From JBCBEX01 sp038528235 (lineage in GTDB: Bacteria > Bacteroidota > Rhodothermia > Rhodothermales > Rubricoccaceae), in contig JBCBEX010000057.1 of NCBI GenBank assembly GCA_038528235.1, positions 1-28,521 of the forward strand: 28,521 nucleotides of DNA, written 5' to 3'. The notes beneath the pieces were generated by a model, which saw only the letters and a program-made list of their open reading frames with translations, had not been told where the DNA came from and did no database searches. The translations under genes were made by a program, and so were the position numbers. The first letter of the stretch is position 1; each line of letters starts with the position of its first letter. Shown here piece by piece: positions 16,368 through 25,670 of the stretch.

Positions 16368-17693
16368 CTAAAACAGACCAAACCGCATTTGAAAGCGGTG
16401 ATTCGAGCGGCGGAGTTGCCCCGGTAGGCGGCCGTCCTCGACGCTGTAAAAGGCATAGTCGAACTGCGCGAACCGCGTGTCGATGCCGACGCCGAGCGCA
16501 GGGTAGCCCTGAGCGTAGCCTGCCCGTGCGTGGACGATGTTCACCAACTCGAAGCCCACGCCTAGCCGCCAGTGCGCCCCGAACGGCTGCGTGAATTCCG
16601 ACGTGGAGCGGCTCGTGTAATCGAGTGCAATCGAGACGCCCGACAGGGCCGAGTTCGCGAGGTCGAGGTCGAGGTCGTAGGCCGCTCCGAGACGCACGAT
16701 AGGCGCAGCGGACCGCTCGGCGAACCGAGCCTGAAGCTCCTGGAACTCCAGCGAGTCGGCTGCCGACAGCGGCGAGGCGTTGGTCGGCTCGGACACGCCG
16801 AAGAGGATCTCAAACGGGCCGGTTGAGTCGGAGTCGTCGAAGGGGATGCGCCCGCCCTCGAAGTTCAGATCGACACCGCCGCCGATCAGGTTGAAGATGG
16901 CGAGGCCCGCGTTCACGTTGGGCAGCACCTCCTCGTAGTGCGCGCCGATGTCGAGGCCGAGGCCGGAGCCGCGGAAGAAGTAGAGGCTCTCCGTGTCGTC
17001 AAGCGCGTCGATGGGCGACTGCTTGGCCGTGACCTGCCGCCGGATGTAGCGGATCGTGCCGCCAACGGACAGGCCGCCCGTCTGAAACTCGTCGATGGCC
17101 GTGCCAGGCACCCGGTAGCCGACGGCGACGGGCAGGATGAACTCGGTCTGTCCGTAGGCGTCGAGCACGGGCACGAGGTCCGGGGAAAACTGCACGCGCG
17201 AGTAACCCTGGATGTACGCGCCGATGCCCACGTTGACCGGGCCCGCGCGGAAGAACGCCTGCGGCAGTAAGATCTGCGCAGCCAGCACCGACTCCTCCTC
17301 AGCCAGGCCGCGCGCCTGATCGTAGAGCGCTTCGAGCCCCTCACGATCGTCCTCATAGAGGTTCTCGATGCCCGTGTCGATGGCGTCCTGCAGATCGCCC
17401 CGGATGAAATCGAGCTTGTCGAAGATGTCGGGGCTGAAGCCGAACCGGAGGCCGAGCACCTGCAGGTGCAGCCGATCCAGCGGAAGCTGACCGAGTTGCG
17501 CCGGGTTGTACGAGAAGACGAGGTCGGGGTCTATGAGCGCGACGCCTGCGTTGGCCATCCCGAGCGCGGCCATGTCTGCCGGGCGCCCTGTGGCGTCTTG
17601 CTCCAGGTCGCCGAAGAGTTGCGCGTGAGCGGGGTGCGCTGCCAACCCGAGGAGGGCAAGCGCAAGGATGCAGGCGGTTTTTCGCAACGTCAT
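16368..17693 (-). CDS. Outer-membrane beta-barrel protein, PorV/PorQ-like family
   Basis: From the ATG at 17693 the product has 441 residues. A signal peptide (TACILALALLGLAAHPAHA, cleavage near 24) is followed by DATGRPADMAALGMANAGVALIDPDLVFSYNPAQLGQLP. That pattern of 'MGxAGVA...NPA.L' is typical of PorV/PorQ-type outer-membrane proteins. The rest alternates polar and hydrophobic residues in amphipathic strands and ends in an aromatic residue (QMRFGLF), as barrels usually do. PorV acts in type IX secretion, but many relatives are of unknown function and no other type IX component is in the window. The frame is open a further 230 codons upstream, overlapping the lipoprotein gene; that part is a shadow. 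It lies 68 bp downstream of the lipoprotein gene and is probably cotranscribed. Confidence 0.75.
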   Translation of the reverse strand: MTLRKTACILALALLGLAAHPAHAQLFGDLEQDATGRPADMAALGMANAGVALIDPDLVFSYNPAQLGQLPLDRLHLQVLGLRFGFSPDIFDKLDFIRGDLQDAIDTGIENLYEDDREGLEALYDQARGLAEEESVLAAQILLPQAFFRAGPVNVGIGAYIQGYSRVQFSPDLVPVLDAYGQTEFILPVAVGYRVPGTAIDEFQTGGLSVGGTIRYIRRQVTAKQSPIDALDDTESLYFFRGSGLGLDIGAHYEEVLPNVNAGLAIFNLIGGGVDLNFEGGRIPFDDSDSTGPFEILFGVSEPTNASPLSAADSLEFQELQARFAERSAAPIVRLGAAYDLDLDLANSALSGVSIALDYTSRSTSEFTQPFGAHWRLGVGFELVNIVHARAGYAQGYPALGVGIDTRFAQFDYAFYSVEDGRLPGQLRRSNHRFQMRFGLF

Positions 17694-17761
17694 TCGGTGG
17701 ACGGCTGGCGTACGACGGGACACAACAAACATCGCAGCAACGGTGGGTCGAAACAGGAGGG

Positions 17762-18721
17762 CTATTCGGCGCAGGTGGCGAGCTCGCGCTGGATCGAGAT
17801 CAGCGCCTCGATGGCGTCGACGATCAGTTCGTCGGTGGCCTCCGGGTAGCCGAACAGGTACGCGCGCAGTTCGACGGCGAGCGTGGCGCGCAGGAACGCC
17901 TCGGCTGGATCGCGCGCCGTGCTCGTCACCGCGACGAACGCGAACGAGTTGGTGGCGCAGAAGCTGATGTAGGCGTCCGACGAGCCGTTCTCCAAGACTC
18001 GGTAGAGCGTGACCACATCGTTCTCGCCCTCGTTGAGCGAGGGGATGCGCTCGGTGAACAGCTCGTAGTAGTTGCTCGTGAGTTGGGTGACGGCGTAGGT
18101 CACGAGCAGCTCGCCGATCTGGAGGTCCGTGAGCCCGTCGACGCGCAGCGCTTCCAGGATCCCATCGCGCCCATAGGGCCGCAACACCGCGAGTTCTCGG
18201 TCCACGACCTCGCACAGGTCCACCGCGCGGAGCTCGCGCTCCAGCGTCGAGAAGCCCTGGCCGTCTGGCGTCTGCGTGAGCAGCGTCCCGATGCTGTCGA
18301 GCACCACGGCCGAAGCCTCGATATTGGCGAACGAGGGAAAGCCGACCGGGTCGAACACTTCGATCGCGCGGACGCCCTGGTTGGGGACCGCGCACGACTG
18401 GTCCTCCGGCACGCCGATGTCTCGCGTCGGCTCCAAGATCACGTGCTCGGCGGCATCGGCGAGATCGAAGACGCTCAGCGGCGAGGCTGCAAGCAGGGCC
18501 GCCGCGAGCTCGAAGCGCAGCGCCTCGCTGTTGGGGTACTCAGCGATCGCCTCGCGCAGCAAGTCGAGCGCGGCATCCACATCGCCGTCCTGGCGCTGAA
18601 TGCGGGCGTCGGTGATGTACTCGTCGAGCGAGCCGCCCTGGTCATAGCTGCAGCCGCTCAGGATGGGCAAGGACGCGAGGAGCGCCCCCAGAACGAGGAT
18701 GCGATGGAGATACGGAAGCAT
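17762..18721 (-). CDS. Lipoprotein with TPR-like N-terminal region, function unknown
   Basis: From the ATG at 18721 the product has 319 residues. It starts with a lipoprotein signal peptide whose lipobox LSGC places the lipidated Cys at residue 24. Residues about 30-80 read like a TPR hairpin (DARIQRQDGDVDAALDLLREAIAEYPNSEALRFELAAALLA). The middle and C-terminal parts (DSIGTLLTQTPDG, LTSNYYELFTERIPSLNEGENDVVTLYRVLENG, ATDELIVDAIEALISIQREL) are helical and not recognised. It should sit in the inner leaflet of the outer membrane or in the periplasm. The downstream neighbour is a PorV-like outer-membrane protein, so the two may work in one envelope complex; that is inference from gene order only. 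A candidate promoter lies at 18805-18832. Confidence 0.82.
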   Translation of the reverse strand: MLPYLHRILVLGALLASLPILSGCSYDQGGSLDEYITDARIQRQDGDVDAALDLLREAIAEYPNSEALRFELAAALLAASPLSVFDLADAAEHVILEPTRDIGVPEDQSCAVPNQGVRAIEVFDPVGFPSFANIEASAVVLDSIGTLLTQTPDGQGFSTLERELRAVDLCEVVDRELAVLRPYGRDGILEALRVDGLTDLQIGELLVTYAVTQLTSNYYELFTERIPSLNEGENDVVTLYRVLENGSSDAYISFCATNSFAFVAVTSTARDPAEAFLRATLAVELRAYLFGYPEATDELIVDAIEALISIQRELATCAE

Positions 18722-18804
18722 CGGGGAACCAATTCGATACGAGGGGCGCGCGTGTAGCCGAATGGGCTGCGTTCGGCAAATGGCAGGCCAAAGCGGTGGC
18801 GCGA

Positions 18805-18832
18805 AGTGTACGGCGTACCCTCCGCGCGTCAA
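18805..18832 (-). promoter_or_regulatory. Candidate sigma70-type promoter for the lipoprotein/outer-membrane pair
   Basis: On the minus strand TTGACG (18832 to 18827) and TACACT (18810 to 18805) form a -35/-10 pair with a 16-base spacer. Transcription would start near 18798, about 75 bases before the lipoprotein ATG. Confidence 0.4.
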
Positions 18833-18884
18833 GTCTGTGCAGCAGTTTTTGCCAAACGTGGGCCGCTTGCCGACGCGCTTGCCG

Positions 18885-20339
18885 CTACCCTTTGAGCCGT
18901 TCGAGCAGCAGCGCGCGGACCCGCTTGGGGTCGGGGGCGCCGGGGAAGGCGCGCATCACTTGGCCGATGAAGAACCCTACGACCTGCTGCTTCCCCGCAC
19001 GGAAGTCGACGACTTGTTTGGGATTGGCCGCCAGGATTTCTTCCACGATGGGGACGAGCGCATCGTCGTCGGAGACCTGGAGCAGGTCACGCGCCTGGGC
19101 GATGGCCTCAGGCGAAGATGCTTCGGTAAGCATCGCATCGAAGACCTCGGTGGCCGCCGTACTGCTGAGTTGGTCGTCGAGGCGCATCCGCACGAGCGCC
19201 GCCAGCCGCTCCGGCTCGACGGGGTACGCGGCAATGTCGAGCCGCTGCTCCTTGGTCACGCGCAGGACATCGCCCATGACGACGTTGCTGACCGCCTTGG
19301 CTTCGTCCCCGGATGGCGTGGCGCTGAGTGCATCGAGCGTGGCTTCGAAGTAGTCCGCGAGCGCGCGCTCCTCGGTGAGGAGCGCCGCGTCGTAGGCGGG
19401 CAGGCCGAGCGCGTCAACGTAGCGCGCCCGTCGTGCGTCGGGCAGTTCGGGCATCGCGGCGCGGGCCTCGGCCAGCACGGCGTCCGTGACCACGACCGGC
19501 GGGAGATCGGGGTCGGGAACGTAGCGGTAGTCCATCGCCTCTTCCTTCGAGCGCATGGAGCGCGTCTCCTCGCGGTCGGCGTCCCACAGCCGCGTCTCCT
19601 GCACGACGGCCTCGCCACGTTCGATGAGGGCGACCTGCCGCGCCGCCTCGTGCGCGATGGCCCGCTCGACGCCGCGGATCGAGTTGAGGTTTTTCACCTC
19701 GGCCTTCGTCCCGAGCGTGTCGCTCCCGACCGGACGGACGGAGACATTGGCGTCGCAACGCAGCGAGCCCTCCTCCATGTTGCCATCGCAGATGCCGAGC
19801 CAGCGGACGAGCCGGCGGATTTCCTGGAGGTAGAGCGCCGCCTCGCGCGGCGTGCGGAGATCGGGCTCGGAGACGATCTCCAGGAGCGGCACGCCGCAGC
19901 GGTTGTGGTCCACGAGCGTCGCCGTGGGATCGAGATCGTGGACGAGCTTGCCCGCGTCTTCTTCGAGGTGGATGCGCGTCAGGGCGACGGCACGTGTCTC
20001 GCCCGTCTCCTCGTCGCGGATGGAGACGTGGCCACCGGAGAGGATCGGCGTCTCGTACTGCGAGATCTGGTAGCCCTTCGGGAGGTCGGGGTAGAAATAG
20101 TGCTTCCGCGCGAGCACCGAGCGCCGTGCGATGGTGCAGTCCAGTGCGAGGCCCAGCAGCAACGTCTCTCCCACCACGGCGGCGTTGAAGACCGGCAGCG
20201 TACCCGGATGCCCGAGCGATACGGGATCGACGTGCGTGTTGGGCGGCGCGCCGAACGCAGCCGCATCGGGGCTGAACGCCTTCGAGGCGGTCTTGAGCTG
20301 CGCGTGGACCTCCAGCCCGATGACGGTTTCGTAGGACAT
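18885..20339 (-). CDS. gatB: Aspartyl/glutamyl-tRNA(Asn/Gln) amidotransferase subunit B
   Basis: The product has 484 residues from the ATG at 20339 (MSYETVIGLEVHAQLKT, the standard GatB opening). A GTG four codons upstream is possible but less likely. Family landmarks include HYFYPDLPKGYQISQYETPI, DHNRCGVPLLEIVSEPDLRT, GNMEEGSLRCDANVSVR, EVKNLNSIRGVERAI, and the C-terminal YqeY-like helical tail (about 340-484) that contacts tRNA. GatB works with GatA and GatC: it activates misacylated Glu-tRNA(Gln) or Asp-tRNA(Asn) with ATP so that ammonia from GatA can amidate it. GatA and GatC are not in this window, as is common where the three genes are dispersed. The upstream gene is the peroxiredoxin on the same strand, 84 bp away. 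Confidence 0.98.
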   Translation of the reverse strand: MSYETVIGLEVHAQLKTASKAFSPDAAAFGAPPNTHVDPVSLGHPGTLPVFNAAVVGETLLLGLALDCTIARRSVLARKHYFYPDLPKGYQISQYETPILSGGHVSIRDEETGETRAVALTRIHLEEDAGKLVHDLDPTATLVDHNRCGVPLLEIVSEPDLRTPREAALYLQEIRRLVRWLGICDGNMEEGSLRCDANVSVRPVGSDTLGTKAEVKNLNSIRGVERAIAHEAARQVALIERGEAVVQETRLWDADREETRSMRSKEEAMDYRYVPDPDLPPVVVTDAVLAEARAAMPELPDARRARYVDALGLPAYDAALLTEERALADYFEATLDALSATPSGDEAKAVSNVVMGDVLRVTKEQRLDIAAYPVEPERLAALVRMRLDDQLSSTAATEVFDAMLTEASSPEAIAQARDLLQVSDDDALVPIVEEILAANPKQVVDFRAGKQQVVGFFIGQVMRAFPGAPDPKRVRALLLERLKG

Positions 20340-20423
20340 GGCGGTCGGCACTCAGCGTTCGGCTAGCGGCGGGAATAATGAGGGGCTAAGATCCGAAAGC
20401 TGTGCGTCAACAGCCGACAGCCG

Positions 20424-20894
20424 CTACCGCGCTTCCCACTTGGCGAGGATCTCCTCGGCGTGCGCGGCGGTCTTCGGGCGCTTGAAGACGTGCACGATGG
20501 TACCGTCGCCGTTGATCAAGAAGGTGGTGCGCTTCACGCCCATCCGCTTGACGCCGTACATGTTTTTCTCGCCGTAGGCGCCGTAGGCCTCCATGATCGC
20601 GCGCTCGGTGTCAGCGATGAGCGGGAAGGGCAGATCGTACTTCTCCGTGAAGCGCTCGTGCGAGGCCTCGCTGTCCGCCGAGACACCCACGATGGCGATA
20701 CCTGCGTGTTGGAGCGCGGCGTAGTAGTCGCGGAGGTTGCAGGCTTGCTTGGTGCAGCCAGGCGTATCGTCTTTCGGGTAGAAATAGAGCGCGACGGGCT
20801 GCCCGGCGAAGTCGCTGAGCGAGACGGTATCGCCAGTGTGGGTGGTCCCGGAGAAGGCTGGCGCGGGCTGGCCCGCTTGTGGCATATCGGCCAT
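20424..20894 (-). CDS. bcp: Thioredoxin-dependent thiol peroxidase (Bcp/PrxQ type peroxiredoxin)
   Basis: From the ATG at 20894 the product has 156 residues, the usual Bcp length. The longer open frame upstream is a shadow. The active-site region is YFYPKDDTPGCTKQACNLRD: peroxidatic Cys47 and a resolving Cys52 five residues later, the arrangement of E. coli Bcp. Other landmarks are GVSADSEASHERFTEKYDLPFPLIAD and the C-terminal KAA-type helix (KTAAHAEEILAKWEAR). The enzyme reduces H2O2 and organic hydroperoxides in the cytoplasm using thioredoxin. No OxyR-like site was seen upstream. It lies between the DUF547 gene (94 bp) and gatB (84 bp), all on the minus strand. Confidence 0.96.
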   Translation of the reverse strand: MADMPQAGQPAPAFSGTTHTGDTVSLSDFAGQPVALYFYPKDDTPGCTKQACNLRDYYAALQHAGIAIVGVSADSEASHERFTEKYDLPFPLIADTERAIMEAYGAYGEKNMYGVKRMGVKRTTFLINGDGTIVHVFKRPKTAAHAEEILAKWEAR

Positions 20895-20988
20895 GGGAGA
20901 CGTGCGGTTGGATGGGATGAGAGAAGAGGCGTAAAGATACCACATGCCCCTTCTGCCCGTCCCCGCGCGCATCCCCGTGCGGCTCGCT

Positions 20989-21807
20989 CTACTGCTCGTT
21001 GAGCGACCAGTCGTAGTCCCCGAATTCGACCTCAAACGCGGCGCGTTCGAGGCCGTCCTGCGCCGACTCCGGGGCGAAGGTGGCGAGGTAGCGCTGCAGC
21101 GAGTCGTCAGAACCGCCGAAGTCCCCCTTGTACCAGTCGAAGATCTTCGAGAAGGTGGCCGTCTCACCGTCGAAGCGGTTCTTGCTCTCGTCGGCGAGGA
21201 AGATGCGCCCCTGTTCGTCGAGTTGCTGGTCAAGCTTCGCGCCGGTGAAGGCCTCGGCGCGCAGCGGCGGGCAACTGATGGCCGCGCAGATCACCACGAA
21301 GTGGATGCGCGGGTCGTTGAACTGCGGGCGGATGATGCCATGCTCGATCTCGTCAAGCGTGCGATCCTCGCCGCCGACGTTGGCGAATTTGACCTGAAAC
21401 GGGCTGTTGACCTTCGGCACGAACGGCCCGCCGGTCACGTCAAGGATGCTCTCGGTGGGGTAGTTGTCGAGGACGAGCTTGATCGCGTAGGCGTTGTAGG
21501 CGTTGATCCAGAACGCGAGTTGCTCGCTCCGCCCGAGGTTCGACGGGTCGGTCGCAGCGAGACGTTCGAGGTAGCCGTCTAGCCCCGCACGATCATTGAG
21601 CAGCCCGGCATAGTCCACGAGGCCATTGCGGTCCACGTAGGTCTTCAAGACGCGGTCGTAGGCGCTGTGGTCGAACGTGTTTTGCACCTGCACGACCGGC
21701 CCCGCGGGGACGACGCGGGTGAACTGCGCGCTGCTCAGGCAGCCGGAGCAGGCAACACCCGTGACCAGCACGGCGAACGCGGCGAGGTGGTGGACGAGGG
21801 CAGTCAT
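20989..21807 (-). CDS. DUF547 domain-containing exported protein
   Basis: From the ATG at 21807 the product has 272 residues. The N-terminus (TALVHHLAAFAVLVTGVACSGC) is a signal peptide. Cys20 or Cys23 might be lipidated, but neither has an ideal lipobox. The DUF547 core (about 95-215) is clear: SEQLAFWINAYNAYAIKLVLDNYP, then EIEHGIIRPQFNDPRIHFVVICAAISCPPLRAEAF with its conserved His and Cys residues. The family resembles papain/transglutaminase-like folds, but no activity is established. The open frame continues 46 codons upstream of this ATG; that part is basic and not convincing. No operon partner is evident; the peroxiredoxin follows after 94 bp. Confidence 0.9.
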   Translation of the reverse strand: MTALVHHLAAFAVLVTGVACSGCLSSAQFTRVVPAGPVVQVQNTFDHSAYDRVLKTYVDRNGLVDYAGLLNDRAGLDGYLERLAATDPSNLGRSEQLAFWINAYNAYAIKLVLDNYPTESILDVTGGPFVPKVNSPFQVKFANVGGEDRTLDEIEHGIIRPQFNDPRIHFVVICAAISCPPLRAEAFTGAKLDQQLDEQGRIFLADESKNRFDGETATFSKIFDWYKGDFGGSDDSLQRYLATFAPESAQDGLERAAFEVEFGDYDWSLNEQ

Positions 21808-21998
21808 GGTAGGGCCGAAAGGGCGGGCTGGATGCAGGCGATGTGGTCGAAGTGAGCACCGACCAACGTCGATGCTCGTTCCAACAGACGACCGATGTCC
21901 GGCTTGCCTTACGCGGGCCATGTCGATTCGCCGACACGGCTGCAAGACGGCGAGCCGACGATCTGACTTGACGCTGACGGAGATACGCCCCAGATTGT

Positions 21999-22033
21999 CT
22001 GCTTTCTGCTTTCTGCTTTCTGCTTTCTGCTTT
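21999..22033. repeat. Five tandem copies of the heptamer CTGCTTT
   Basis: The unit CTGCTTT is repeated exactly five times, ending two bases before the surE stop codon (on the minus strand AAAGCAG, just after the gene). Such short arrays gain and lose copies by slippage. It lies in the 3' untranslated part of surE, so any effect would be on the transcript end and not on the protein. Confidence 0.97.
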
Positions 22034-22035
22034 CC

Positions 22036-22899
22036 TCAAACCTCCGCTTCGTCCTCGGCCCCAACGCGCTCGGTGTCGGCGGCGAGGCCGTTCCAAGTCC
22101 ACGCGCGGAAGCGGTCGAGGTGCGTGTGCGCGGTGAGGTCGTGCTGGAGCGGCGTCACGGAGACATAGCCCTCCTCCACCGCCGACTGGTCGGTGTCGGT
22201 GCGCTCGTCGAGGTTGACGAAGCGGCCGCCGAGCCAGTAGTAGGGCCGGTTCATCGGGTCGCGGCGCTCCTCGAATTCTTCCACCCAGCGCGCCTGCGCC
22301 TGTCGGGTAACGCGGATGCCGCGCAGGTCGTCGAAGGGTAAGTCGGGGATGTTCACGTTGAGCATCACGCCGGGCGGGAGGCCATGCTCCAGCACCTCCT
22401 CGGTGACCTGCCGCGCGATACGACCGGCAGCCTCGTAGTCGGAGTTGGGGTCCCACGCCGTGTGGCTGAACGCGATGGCGGGGATGCCGAGGATCGTCCC
22501 CTCGGTGGCGGCAGAGACGGTGCCCGAGTAGATCACGTTGACCGCCGTGTTCGGCCCCTGGTTGATGCCGCTCACCACGAGGTCCGGGCGGCGCGGAAGC
22601 AGCTTTTGCGCGGCGATTTTGACGCAGTCGGCGGGCGTGCCGGTGACGGCGCGCGCCCAGACGGGGCCGGTCGGGTTGTCGAACGGCCACGGGTGCGCTC
22701 GCATCGGATCGCGTACGGTGATCGCGTGCCCGACTGCGCTCTGCTCTGTGATCGGCGCGACGACGGCGAGCGTCCCGACGCCGTCCAGCGCGGCCGCGAG
22801 CGCCGCGATGCCGTTGGCGTCGATGCCGTCGTCGTTCGAGATCAGGATGAGCGGGCGGTTCGGCTGGAGGTCGAGCGAGACGGCGTCGCGTTGGGCCAC
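22036..22899 (-). CDS. surE: 5'/3'-nucleotidase SurE
   Basis: The product has 287 residues, slightly longer than most SurE proteins (about 250). The metal site is intact: NDDG at 22-25, Ser54 in TEQSAVGHAI, and SGINQGPN at 110-117, followed by IYSGTVSAATEG. The family removes phosphate from nucleoside monophosphates, and some members act on short polyphosphates; it is a stationary-phase survival factor in E. coli. The C-terminal region contains RVTRQAQARWVEEFEERRDPMNRPYYWLGG and DLTAHTHLDRFRAWTW. The start is GTG at 22899, because no ATG lies in frame before the NDDG core and this gives the normal N-terminus with a short lead. The stop is followed immediately by the CTGCTTT array. Confidence 0.97.
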   Translation of the reverse strand: MAQRDAVSLDLQPNRPLILISNDDGIDANGIAALAAALDGVGTLAVVAPITEQSAVGHAITVRDPMRAHPWPFDNPTGPVWARAVTGTPADCVKIAAQKLLPRRPDLVVSGINQGPNTAVNVIYSGTVSAATEGTILGIPAIAFSHTAWDPNSDYEAAGRIARQVTEEVLEHGLPPGVMLNVNIPDLPFDDLRGIRVTRQAQARWVEEFEERRDPMNRPYYWLGGRFVNLDERTDTDQSAVEEGYVSVTPLQHDLTAHTHLDRFRAWTWNGLAADTERVGAEDEAEV

Positions 22900-23067
22900 G
22901 GGTTCGGTACGTAGGTGTTCAGGAAGTAGGATGTCGCTTCAACGGAGCGTCCCAGCCAAGGCTCCCACATCGATAGCCCTTCAGCATGCCTTCGCTTCGA
23001 GATGGCATTCCCCTACCCTTTGCGACACCCGTATGCGGACCCGTGAACTCCACCATCTACTCGTACT

Positions 23068-23727
23068 CTATTCGGCCACGGCGAACCCCAGCGCGACACG
23101 CAGCCCGACCCCCACCGTGCGCGTTCCTTCGACTAGAACGACCGAGACGCTTGGGTCGAACACGAGGAAGGAGCTTGGCGATAGTCGCGCCCCTAACTCG
23201 ATGCCCCCCGAGAGTGAGATAACCTGTAGGTTCCCAGTCCCGCCACCTGGCTGCTGCTGGAAGGAAACCCCCGCCGCCAGGTGCGGGGCCACCCCGCCCG
23301 CCACCGCGTCGGGAATGATATTCCGGGCGACGTCGAGGCCGAGCGTGAACGCATTGAACCCACTTATGTCAAGGTCGGGGTAGATCGTCCGGGTGTATGC
23401 GAGACCGATCGCAACCGTGAGCGGCTGCTCTTCGGTCTGGCGGCTTGGGTAGAGCACCGGCCCTATGAAGAACGACCGGACGGATAGCTCGCTTTCTCGG
23501 TTGCGTTCGTCTACGATGTCCGACGTAAAGAAGCCGGCTCCCAGCTGCAGCCCGATGCGCCCATTTCCGAGAACCGTTATCTCCGTGGCGAACCCGCTCG
23601 TTGACTCGGCGGCCGAGACGGCACCGCCGAACTGCAACGTTGGACGATCGGGAGCTAGGAACGCAATCTGCCCCGAAGCACCGGGGACGGTGCCAAGTAG
23701 CAGAACGAGCACGAGCGCGTATCGCAT
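23068..23727 (-). CDS. Outer-membrane beta-barrel-like protein, function unknown
   Basis: The product has 219 residues. The signal peptide is MRYALVLVLLLGTVPGASG (cleavage near 19). What follows is a run of glycine-rich amphipathic strands (LQFGGAVSAAE, RIGLQLGAGFF, LTVAIGLAYTRTIY, FTLGLDVARNI, APHLAAGVSF, GGIELGARL, VGVGLRVALGFAVAE). The spacing suits an eight-strand outer-membrane barrel. No specific family was recognised. It is not the usual OmpA type, because no peptidoglycan-binding tail is present. GC is a little lower than in neighbours. It starts at an ATG at 23727, 33 bp downstream of the membrane protein gene on the same strand. The 168-bp gap to surE contains nothing recognised. 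Confidence 0.72.
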   Translation of the reverse strand: MRYALVLVLLLGTVPGASGQIAFLAPDRPTLQFGGAVSAAESTSGFATEITVLGNGRIGLQLGAGFFTSDIVDERNRESELSVRSFFIGPVLYPSRQTEEQPLTVAIGLAYTRTIYPDLDISGFNAFTLGLDVARNIIPDAVAGGVAPHLAAGVSFQQQPGGGTGNLQVISLSGGIELGARLSPSSFLVFDPSVSVVLVEGTRTVGVGLRVALGFAVAE

Positions 23728-23760
23728 AGAGTCAGGATTAGTTGGACTGGTGATGAGGAA

Positions 23761-24162
23761 TTATGCCGCCGCGTGTGTTGCTTTGCGGACCCGCGTGCGC
23801 TCGGCGAGCCGCCCCCCAGCGTAAGCCGCCGGGACGACGAGCACCCAGCCGAGGATGTGATACCATGCGGGCGCTGTCGCCCACAGCGCCGACGAGGCCG
23901 CGACCCCGACGACGAGCCCAACCATGCCGAGCCACACTGCGTGACGCACAGGACGCTGCGGCGCGATGCGGCCCGTCACGAAGCCGCCCAAGATCGTATA
24001 GAGCACTGCGCTGCCTGAGTAGAGGAGCAGCGTGAGCGTCGTGTCGACACGCCCTCGTGGACTGAATTGGGCCGGGGTAACGGCACGGATGAGCACGTCG
24101 ACGGCAACCGACGCGATGACGATGACAATGAAGCCAGCTACGACAGCAAAGACCGAACGCAT
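23761..24162 (-). CDS. Small integral membrane protein, function unknown
   Basis: The product has 133 residues and about four membrane segments: about 5-26, 43-65, 75-95 and 100-118. The loop between the first two contains VDVLIRAVTPAQFSPRGRVD, and GGFVTGRIAPQRPVRHA follows the second helix. The GG(F/Y)xTGR(I/L)A pattern is seen in several small bacterial membrane proteins that I cannot name. The C-terminus is basic and cytoplasmic by the positive-inside rule. The start is an ATG at 24162. The 183-bp gap to the aminotransferase stop upstream holds nothing recognised. The beta-barrel gene follows after 33 bp and may be cotranscribed. Confidence 0.7.
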   Translation of the reverse strand: MRSVFAVVAGFIVIVIASVAVDVLIRAVTPAQFSPRGRVDTTLTLLLYSGSAVLYTILGGFVTGRIAPQRPVRHAVWLGMVGLVVGVAASSALWATAPAWYHILGWVLVVPAAYAGGRLAERTRVRKATHAAA

Positions 24163-24345
24163 CAGGAAAGAAGAGGCTTGAACCGAGGAGCATCTGGATC
24201 GACAGCGACGGTACGAGCGTCGTCGAAACTAACGTCGTGCACGTCGCCAGGCGCACGAGACGGCACGATGGAAGCGCAGTTGCAGCTCTTCGCGATTTGT
24301 TCGGGCCGTCCGTGGTCCTTTGCTCAGCCTCGCCGGGTCTCTCCG

Positions 24346-25560
<1,215 letters not shown>

Positions 25561-25670
25561 CACGGCGAGGGTTGAGCGGAGGAAGATGGCAGAACGAAGT
25601 CACGCAGAAGGTACGCCGCCCAACGTATGCTTTCCCTTCGCCCCGTGTCCGCCCGTGCCTGTCAGCGACG

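Noticed and set aside
17694..18395. Upstream extension of the PorV-like frame
   Set aside because: It overlaps the lipoprotein gene in another frame, and the ATG at 17693 gives a proper signal peptide.
18836..18884. Repeated CGGCAAGCG-like words after gatB as a terminator
   Set aside because: The copies are direct rather than inverted repeats, so they do not form a hairpin.
18663..20366. A 567-codon plus-strand frame opposite gatB
   Set aside because: The gatB reading is unmistakable, and the antisense frame has no recognisable protein features.
20340..20423. Inverted TAGCGGC/GCCGCTA pair and a TTGACG box between bcp and gatB
   Set aside because: The arms are only seven bases with a long loop, and no -10 box stands at a proper distance from the TTGACG, so neither a terminator nor a promoter can be supported.
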